This document shows positions 13,043 through 18,112 of a DNA stretch of 18,112 nucleotides, piece after piece. Location of the stretch: assembly GCA_026713285.1 (NCBI GenBank), contig JAPOOT010000448.1, forward strand, positions 1 to 18,112, in the 5' to 3' direction. The DNA is from Gemmatimonadota bacterium (lineage in GTDB: Bacteria > JAAXHH01). A program made the position numbers and the translations under genes. The notes beneath the pieces were generated by a model, which made no database searches, was not told the origin of the DNA, and worked only from the letters and a program-made list of their open reading frames with translations. The stretch's first letter is position 1; each line of letters starts with the position of its first letter.

Positions 13043-14389
13043 TCACGACGTAACCGATTCGATCGCTTCTCCGGCTACGTTAATCATCCGTTCCAACTCT
13101 TCGGAGGCGACCACCAGCGGGGGAGCGAAATTCACGCTGTCTCCCCGACAACGTGTATAGACACCGTTTTCGAGCATCTTCTTCACGATGCGTGCTCCGG
13201 TTTTCAACGCTGGATCGTAAGGCTTCCGGGACGCGGGGTCTTCCACCACCTCCACGGCCGCCATCAGGCCGATGCCGCGGATATCGCCCACGTGCGGCAG
13301 CGACCGCAGCGAGCCCAGACCGTCGATGAGTGCTTCGCCCATTTCCCGGCTTCGATCGATAAGGCCTTCGCTCTCTATGAGATCGATATTCGCCAGTCCG
13401 ACGGCGCAGCAGGTCGGATGGCCCGAATAGGTGAAAGAATGGTTCCACTTCCGGTCCTCGGGCGCGTTTTCGATGCAGTCGTATATCTCGTCCGAGACGA
13501 TGATGCCTCCGAGCGGCACGTACCCGCTGGTCACCCCCTTGGCGAAGGCGATGATGTCCGGCTCGACGCCCCAGTGGGAAACACCGAACCAGTGGCCGAT
13601 GCGGCCGAAGCCGGTGATTACCTCGTCGGCGATCAGGAGCACGTCGTATTTCGAGCAGATTTCCCGGATCCTGGGCCAGTAATCCTCCGGCGGCACGATG
13701 ACCCCGGCGGCCCCCTGCACGGGTTCGCCGATGAAGGCGGCCACCGTTTCGGGACCTTCCCTCAGGATCGCCTCCTCGAGGGCGCGGGCGCCCGCCTCGC
13801 CGCATCCCACGCCGGGTTCCGCCGGCCTGTAGTGGTACGGATAGGGTGCGTCGATATGGATGAACCCCGGAAGGCTGGTCGCGAAGTCCGCCCAGTAGGC
13901 CTCCAGTCCGGTGGCGTTCATGGCGCCGATGGTCACGCCGTGATAGGCGTGTGTCCTGGATATGATCCCGGTCTTTTCCGGCCGGCCGGCCCGTTGCCAG
14001 AAATAGCGGGCCGTCTTGATCGCGCTGTCGTTGGAAACCGCCCCGCCGGACGTGAAAAAGGTGTAGTTCAGTGATCCCGGCGCCAGTTCCTTCAGCCGGT
14101 TCGCGAGGCGGACGGCCGGGATGTTCGTCGCCCCCGCGTAGCAGGAAAAAAACCCCAGATCAATCATCTGGTCCGCGGCCGCGGAGGCCAGTTCGCGGCG
14201 GCCGTGGCCGACGTTCACGTTCCAGAGGCTCGAAAGCCCGTCGATGTAGCGGTTGCCCTCGATATCGATCAGCGTGGACCCCTCGGCGCGCACGCAGACC
14301 AGGGGCTCGTCATGATCGACGTGGTGCTGCAGCGGATGGATCAGGTATGCGTCGTCCCTCAGCAGTTGGTCGTGGTCGCCGTAGGTCAT
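13043..14389 (-). CDS. Class III PLP-dependent aminotransferase (omega-amino acid/beta-alanine type)
   Basis: A 448-residue fold-type I transaminase that moves an amino group from an omega-amino acid, amine or beta-amino acid to pyruvate or 2-oxoglutarate. Key elements are 'SLWNVNVGHG' (54-63), 'HAYHG' (147-151) stacking on the cofactor, E222 ('GEPVQGAAG'), D255 in 'LLIADEVITGFGRIG', and the Schiff-base lysine K284 in 'AFAKGVTSGYVPLGG'. The phosphate loop reads 'FTSGGAVSNDSAIK' (112-125), where the family usually has GSEAN. The change is modest and the enzyme otherwise looks intact. It is the first gene of the six-gene minus-strand run, with a candidate promoter at 14471-14499. The amino donor cannot be predicted. 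Confidence 0.92.
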   Translation of the reverse strand: MTYGDHDQLLRDDAYLIHPLQHHVDHDEPLVCVRAEGSTLIDIEGNRYIDGLSSLWNVNVGHGRRELASAAADQMIDLGFFSCYAGATNIPAVRLANRLKELAPGSLNYTFFTSGGAVSNDSAIKTARYFWQRAGRPEKTGIISRTHAYHGVTIGAMNATGLEAYWADFATSLPGFIHIDAPYPYHYRPAEPGVGCGEAGARALEEAILREGPETVAAFIGEPVQGAAGVIVPPEDYWPRIREICSKYDVLLIADEVITGFGRIGHWFGVSHWGVEPDIIAFAKGVTSGYVPLGGIIVSDEIYDCIENAPEDRKWNHSFTYSGHPTCCAVGLANIDLIESEGLIDRSREMGEALIDGLGSLRSLPHVGDIRGIGLMAAVEVVEDPASRKPYDPALKTGARIVKKMLENGVYTRCRGDSVNFAPPLVVASEELERMINVAGEAIESVTS

Positions 14390-14439
14390 CGTGTGGTACT
14401 TTCTGTCGTATGTGTGTCGGGAAGGCGGTTAATGGGAAA

Positions 14440-14468
14440 TTGACAGGGTGCCGGACACCGTTTATGGT
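14440..14468 (+). promoter_or_regulatory. Candidate promoter for the deacetylase gene
   Basis: TTGACA (14440-14445) is a perfect -35 box. After 17 bases comes TATGGT (14463-14468), which matches the -10 consensus at 4/6. Transcription would start near 14475, giving a leader of about 45 nt. Confidence 0.5.
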
Positions 14469-14481
14469 ATATTATACGGTG
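14456..14481. promoter_or_regulatory. Inverted repeat spanning both -10 boxes (operator-like)
   Basis: CACCGT (14456-14461) and ACGGTG (14476-14481) are perfect 6-bp arms 14 bp apart, with some further pairing inside, so the dyad covers the -10 boxes of both opposing promoters. GTATATTATAC (14467-14477) at the right of the centre is itself a palindrome. A dimeric regulator bound here could control both directions. No regulator gene is adjacent. Confidence 0.4.
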
Positions 14482-14499
14482 AGCTCAATACACAATCAA
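14471..14499 (-). promoter_or_regulatory. Candidate promoter for the class III aminotransferase run
   Basis: On the minus strand, TTGATT (14499-14494) is followed by 17 bases and a perfect TATAAT (14476-14471). Transcription would start near 14464 and run toward the aminotransferase ATG at 14389. Confidence 0.5.
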
Positions 14500-14519
14500 G
14501 ATGAATGGAAGAGGCCTTA

Positions 14520-15320
14520 ATGTCCGGCGAACAACTCCATCCCTGGCCTGATGGATACGAAGGCGCCGTGTCCCTGACCTTCGACGACGGAATGCGGTCC
14601 CAACTCGAAGTGGCCCTGCCGATTCTGGCCGAAAACGGTCTCCGCGCCACGTTCTACGTCAACTCACGGGGTCCCGACTGGCGCGGACTTCTGGCGCCGT
14701 GGAAGGCCGTGGCCGAAGCAGGGCACGAAGTGGGCAATCACACGGTCAGCCATCCCTGCTCCTGCGCGTTCAAGGAGTCCCGCGCCGACTGTCTCGAGAC
14801 AATGACCCTCGACGACATGGAGTGGGAGATCGGCGAAGGCAAGCGGCGGATATCCGAAGCCATCCCGGAACAGGTGGACTTTACCTTCTGCTATCCGTGC
14901 TACCATGCCCACGTGGGGGAGGGGCCGGATCGAAGGAGTTACGTGCCCGTCGTCGCCCGCCACCATGTCGCAGGACGCGGCAAGGGGGACTACGCCAATC
15001 ATCCCCTGACCGCCGATTTGCACCACCTCTATTCCTTCCCGGTGGAGCGTCGCGCCACGTCGGAAATGATCGGACTGGTCGAGGTGGCCGCGGGTCAGAA
15101 CCGGTGGGCCGTGCTGACGTTTCACGGCATCTCGGAAGGGCACCTTTCCGTGACGGAGTCCGATTTCACCGGACTGTGCAACTTTCTCCGGGAACACCGC
15201 GATCGGATCTGGACCGCGCCGGTCGTCACCGTGGCCCGGTCGATACACGCATGGCGGTCGGCCGGGCGGAACCGATCCGACGACACCGCGGCAGGCACAC
15301 GAACGAACCACGGTCCGTAA
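14520..15320 (+). CDS. Polysaccharide deacetylase-like (NodB/CE4) protein
   Basis: A 266-residue protein of the NodB-homology (carbohydrate esterase 4) fold, metal-dependent deacetylases of chitin-like or peptidoglycan sugars or of other N-acyl compounds. Motif 1 is 'LTFDDG' with D22 and D23. Motif 2 is 'GNHTVSH' with metal-binding H74 and H78. The motif 3 region reads 'FCYPCYHAH' instead of the usual R-x-P-Y, and 'AVLTFHGI' supplies the late His. I start at 14520, with AGAGG 6-7 bases upstream; an ATG at 14505 has no site. There is no signal peptide, so it acts in the cytoplasm or on a small substrate, unlike wall-acting relatives. The tail after about 240 is polar and probably disordered. 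It lies 4 bp upstream of miaA. Confidence 0.85.
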   Translation: MSGEQLHPWPDGYEGAVSLTFDDGMRSQLEVALPILAENGLRATFYVNSRGPDWRGLLAPWKAVAEAGHEVGNHTVSHPCSCAFKESRADCLETMTLDDMEWEIGEGKRRISEAIPEQVDFTFCYPCYHAHVGEGPDRRSYVPVVARHHVAGRGKGDYANHPLTADLHHLYSFPVERRATSEMIGLVEVAAGQNRWAVLTFHGISEGHLSVTESDFTGLCNFLREHRDRIWTAPVVTVARSIHAWRSAGRNRSDDTAAGTRTNHGP

Positions 15321-15324
15321 CCAC

Positions 15325-16275
15325 ATGAAACCCCCTTCGGCCGATTCCCGTCCCATGCCGGTTCTCGTGGGTCCTACAGGCGCTGGCAAGACCGCCGTGG
15401 GTATCGAACTGGCCCGGCGAAACGGCGCCGAGATCGTATCGGCGGATTCCCGTCAGATCTACCGTTACATGGATATCGGTACGGCCAAGCCCACGGCGGA
15501 AGAACGGGCCAGGGTACGGCACCACCTGGTGGATATCGTGGATCCGGACGTCCGTTTCAGCGCAGGAGAGTATGGCCGCCGCGCCCGTGAAACGATCCAT
15601 GAGCTTGCCGTCCGCGGCGTGCCGGTCCTCGTGGTCGGCGGCGCTGGACTGTACATAAAGGCGCTGATCGAAGGGTTCTTCGAAGCACCGGAGATCCCGC
15701 GTGAGTTCAGACGCCGTCTAGCGGAAGGATATCGGACACGGTCCTCGGCAGCGCTGCATCAGCGGCTTAAGGAAATCGATCCTGCGTCCGCCGGGCGCAT
15801 ACATGAGAACGACCGGCAACGAATCGAAAGGGCGCTGGAAGTCCACGACGCGACAGGCGCGACCCTGACTTCCTGGTTCGCAAGGCAGGTACAGCCGCGA
15901 TCCCGCATAACGCGTCTCATCGGGTTGCGGCGGGACCGCGCTGCCCTTTACGCGAGAATCGACGCCCGGGTAGAGAAAATGATCGAATCAGGCTTCGAAG
16001 AGGAGGTCCACGGCTTGATGGACCGGGGATATGGAGCCGGAACCCATGCCCTGTCGACGTACGGTTACGCGGAAATGCTGCGGTGCATCCTCGGCGAGCT
16101 GGATCCGGAAGATGCCGTTTCGACCATACAACAACGGTCGAGGCAGTATGCAAAACGCCAGCTGACCTGGTTCAGACAAACCGAGGGTATCGATTGGATT
16201 AACGTGGACGACGGAGAAGATCCGGCCGACACCTGCGAGAAGATCATCCGGACGTTCCCGGATCTGCTACTTTAG
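15325..16275 (+). CDS. miaA: tRNA dimethylallyltransferase MiaA
   Basis: MiaA transfers the dimethylallyl group from DMAPP to N6 of A37 in tRNAs reading codons that start with U. Length is 316 aa, normal. The P-loop is 'GPTGAGKT' (16-23). It is followed by 'SADSRQIYRYMDIGTAKP' (39-56), which contacts the substrate, 'HHLVDIVDPDVRFSAGEY', 'VGGAGLYIKAL' and 'ENDRQRIERALEV'. The C-terminal part ends 'QYAKRQLTWFRQTEGIDWI', typical of the family. The start at 15325 has no clear ribosome site and lies 4 bp after the deacetylase stop, so coupling is likely. A second ATG at 15355 would also preserve the fold. The last 9 bp overlap the end of the convergent protease gene. This is a housekeeping gene. 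Confidence 0.97.
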   Translation: MKPPSADSRPMPVLVGPTGAGKTAVGIELARRNGAEIVSADSRQIYRYMDIGTAKPTAEERARVRHHLVDIVDPDVRFSAGEYGRRARETIHELAVRGVPVLVVGGAGLYIKALIEGFFEAPEIPREFRRRLAEGYRTRSSAALHQRLKEIDPASAGRIHENDRQRIERALEVHDATGATLTSWFARQVQPRSRITRLIGLRRDRAALYARIDARVEKMIESGFEEEVHGLMDRGYGAGTHALSTYGYAEMLRCILGELDPEDAVSTIQQRSRQYAKRQLTWFRQTEGIDWINVDDGEDPADTCEKIIRTFPDLLL

Positions 16276-18087
16276 GAACAGCAGTTTCCGGGTCACTTCG
16301 GACCGCGTCCCGGCCTCTCCTGTCGTCATACGGCAGAAATAGACCCCGCTGGCCACCCTTCTTCCCTCGTCGTCTGTTCCATCCCAGGTCGTAATGAACG
16401 TGCCCTGCGAATGGACCCCGTCCACGAGCGTGCGGACCTTCCGGCCCCTCACGTCGTACAGGTCGAGCCCGACGTCCCCCGACCGGTCGACTTCGTACCG
16501 GACGGTGGCGGGTCCGCCGCTCAGATAAAAGGGATTCGGAAACGTGGTGAGGGACGCGGCGATCGGGCGGGCAGCGTCGGTAAGCCCGGGATCGAAGGTC
16601 GCAGAATAGGCGTATTCATATCCGGCGCCTGTGCCTTCGAGCGATGCCACCACGAGCATGACGGTCTCGTACCGCGTCCAGTCCGGCACCTCGATGGTGA
16701 CGCTTCCCCTGGTCGCGGGAACCGTCATCACCGTGTCCGCCGCGCCGCCGCCCATTGCGCCGCTGCTTGCCACGGAAACCCCCCAGGATCCGGATATGCC
16801 CGTGAATTCGATACGCAGGCCGCCATGCCGGGAGGAATCGGGCACAAAGAGTATGTAGTTCGCGGCGAGGTGTTCCGGGTATTGACCAGCGGGGATCCGA
16901 GGTCCGTCGAACCTTAACCGGTCAGAAGCGCCCGGAAGTACGGGCTCGTGCAGACCGCTCAGTTCGACCGGGGGATAGGAGGCGCCTTCCTCGTAGTAGC
17001 GTTCCGCGTCGGCCCGCATATCGGTAAAGACGTTCCATGTCGTGAATTCCTGGAAGGCGGACGCCAGGTCGCTGCCGACGCTTCGCAGTCCCCCGTCGAT
17101 GGCTTCCAACGCCCGGCTCGTCTCCGCCCGATCCCAGATGATGCGGATCAGGTCCCTGTCGAACCGCTGCTCCAGGAACAGCGGCCAGAGCACCCCCGCG
17201 TATTCGTGCTCCCCGTTCGCGGCGTCCAGCGCAAGCCAAGGTTCCGTCAGGAACCCGCTGAACGACGGCAGGTAGGTCAGGTAATCGTCGACCTCGTCAT
17301 AGACCTGTTCTTCGATCCACACGGCGCTTTGTTCCAGCCAGAAAGCGGCTTCTCCTGCGTCGTAGCCGAACTGAACGGCGTGGAAATACTCGTGGGCGAT
17401 CGTGATCCGCAGCAAATCGAGCGCCTTCTCCACCGACCTGCGGGATTCGACGAAATCGTTATCTAGGACAATGTACGAAGGAAGCGCTGCCCCGGTCGTG
17501 ATCGCTTCGGGGCGGGTATAACCACTGAACTGGCTTGGGAGATCGACAATATAGACGTCGTATAGCCCGTCTCCGCCATCGTCCGAATCCATCTCCTCGT
17601 ATAGATCGTGGTACTGATAGTCCGTCGGCGGCGGGCGGTAACCCAGTTCTTCCACGATTACGCGGCGGGATTCTTCCAGGAACGTCCCGCACTGCCGGAC
17701 ATATTCGGGAACCGTGCCGGTGTCCGCGTCATCCAGTTCAGGCCAGCCTGCGCCGGGCCGGTCTTCCGTCGTGGTGACGTACCAGATTTTGAAATGCCCG
17801 CCGGGGCTGACATGGTATTCAGGCGCGACCGTGTAGGTATGGCCCAGGTCGCCCGTGCGATTCCCTTCACCGGGCACGGTGGGCCGGCCCACTGTAACCT
17901 GGTCCGGACGGTGAGGCCTGGCGGCAATCCCGTCCGGCTGAGAATGGGCGAATGGATGGACGTGCAAAGTTCCGCACCGCTGCGCAGGGGGAGCCTGGGC
18001 AAAAACGGCGCAGTGGGTGACCGTTAAGGCGGCAAAGGTCAGGAAAAAACGCTTTAAGAAAGGAAGGGATGGAATACTACAAACCAT
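16267..18087 (-). CDS. Secreted putative metalloprotease (MXAN_6640-like) with type IX secretion C-terminal domain
   Basis: A 606-residue exported protein. The N-terminus has a basic-hydrophobic signal peptide ('FLKRFFLTFAALTV') with likely cleavage after 'VFAQA' (about 32). A zinc-protease motif HEYFH is at 232-236. The following 'WLEQSAVWIEEQV' (250-262) offers E252 or E259 as third ligand, as in the MXAN_6640-type putative metalloproteases. The C-terminal 91 residues start 'FPNPF' (516) and run through a FlgD-like beta domain ('LYDVRGRKVRTL', 'WDGTDDEGRRVASGVY') to 'KLLFLK', the Por/T9SS sorting type of the FCB group. The start at 18087 is firm in that an in-frame TGA lies just upstream, but the promoter is outside the window. 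Targets are unknown, presumably extracellular proteins. Confidence 0.88.
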   Translation of the reverse strand: MVCSIPSLPFLKRFFLTFAALTVTHCAVFAQAPPAQRCGTLHVHPFAHSQPDGIAARPHRPDQVTVGRPTVPGEGNRTGDLGHTYTVAPEYHVSPGGHFKIWYVTTTEDRPGAGWPELDDADTGTVPEYVRQCGTFLEESRRVIVEELGYRPPPTDYQYHDLYEEMDSDDGGDGLYDVYIVDLPSQFSGYTRPEAITTGAALPSYIVLDNDFVESRRSVEKALDLLRITIAHEYFHAVQFGYDAGEAAFWLEQSAVWIEEQVYDEVDDYLTYLPSFSGFLTEPWLALDAANGEHEYAGVLWPLFLEQRFDRDLIRIIWDRAETSRALEAIDGGLRSVGSDLASAFQEFTTWNVFTDMRADAERYYEEGASYPPVELSGLHEPVLPGASDRLRFDGPRIPAGQYPEHLAANYILFVPDSSRHGGLRIEFTGISGSWGVSVASSGAMGGGAADTVMTVPATRGSVTIEVPDWTRYETVMLVVASLEGTGAGYEYAYSATFDPGLTDAARPIAASLTTFPNPFYLSGGPATVRYEVDRSGDVGLDLYDVRGRKVRTLVDGVHSQGTFITTWDGTDDEGRRVASGVYFCRMTTGEAGTRSEVTRKLLFLK

Positions 18088-18112
18088 GACGTTCGGTCAG
18101 GCTCCATGGACC

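Noticed and set aside
12650..14074. 474-codon plus-strand frame opposite the DarA-like and aminotransferase genes
   Set aside because: Translation resembles nothing known, and the opposite strand is clearly the coding one.

Overview
The window is about 18 kb of GC-rich (roughly 60% by eye), densely coded bacterial DNA with 14 protein-coding genes, no RNA genes, and no insertion sequence, phage or CRISPR. The gene content points to a member of the FCB group. Candidatus Latescibacterota or a similar uncultured marine or soil lineage is my best guess. The reasons are a secreted metalloprotease with a type IX secretion (Por) C-terminal sorting domain, and the mix of PhyH dioxygenase, Tat-exported class V aminotransferase, enolase-superfamily dehydratase, Gfo/Idh, ThuA and xylose-isomerase-like genes. 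That assignment is inference, because no marker gene was compared.

Layout. (1) 1-691: 3' part of a PhyH-family oxygenase on the plus strand. (2) 723-4006: a minus-strand run of a Tat-signal class V aminotransferase, a VOC-fold protein and a divergent MurT-like Mur ligase. (3) 4007-4435: a 429-bp non-coding divergent region with a good promoter for the minus-strand run and a degenerate 50-bp tandem repeat. (4) 4436-8535: plus-strand genes for an enolase-superfamily sugar-acid dehydratase, a DUF1189 membrane protein, a ThuA-Gfo/Idh fusion and a small membrane protein. (5) 8565-14389: a six-gene minus-strand run of class III aminotransferase, DarA-like cyclic-di-AMP receptor, Gfo/Idh dehydrogenase, DapA/NanA-family aldolase, sugar phosphate isomerase/epimerase and aldo/keto reductase. 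(6) 14390-14519: a compact divergent promoter region. (7) 14520-16275: plus-strand NodB-type deacetylase and miaA. (8) 16267-18087: the secreted metalloprotease on the minus strand, overlapping the end of miaA by 9 bp.

How the genes fit together. Regions 4 and 5 look like catabolism of an oxidised or modified sugar. Gfo/Idh and aldo/keto reductases would interconvert alcohols and ketones, the isomerase/epimerase would move the keto group, the enolase-superfamily enzyme would dehydrate a sugar acid, and the DapA-family enzyme would cleave or process a 2-keto acid. No substrate can be named from sequence alone.

The most unusual signal is not a gene. At four gene 3' ends (MurT-like, DUF1189, isomerase, DarA-like) the last coding bases and the stop codon have been duplicated just downstream, with offsets of 19, 82, 29 and 19 bp. 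None of these offsets is a multiple of three, so every copy puts another TGA in a new reading frame. Behind the DarA-like gene the unit is repeated until all three frames are closed. Other points of interest are the orphan, divergent MurT with no GatD, the ThuA-Gfo/Idh fusion, a DapA-family enzyme lacking the usual catalytic tyrosine, a c-di-AMP receptor in a catabolic gene run, and two face-to-face promoters sharing a dyad at 14440-14499.
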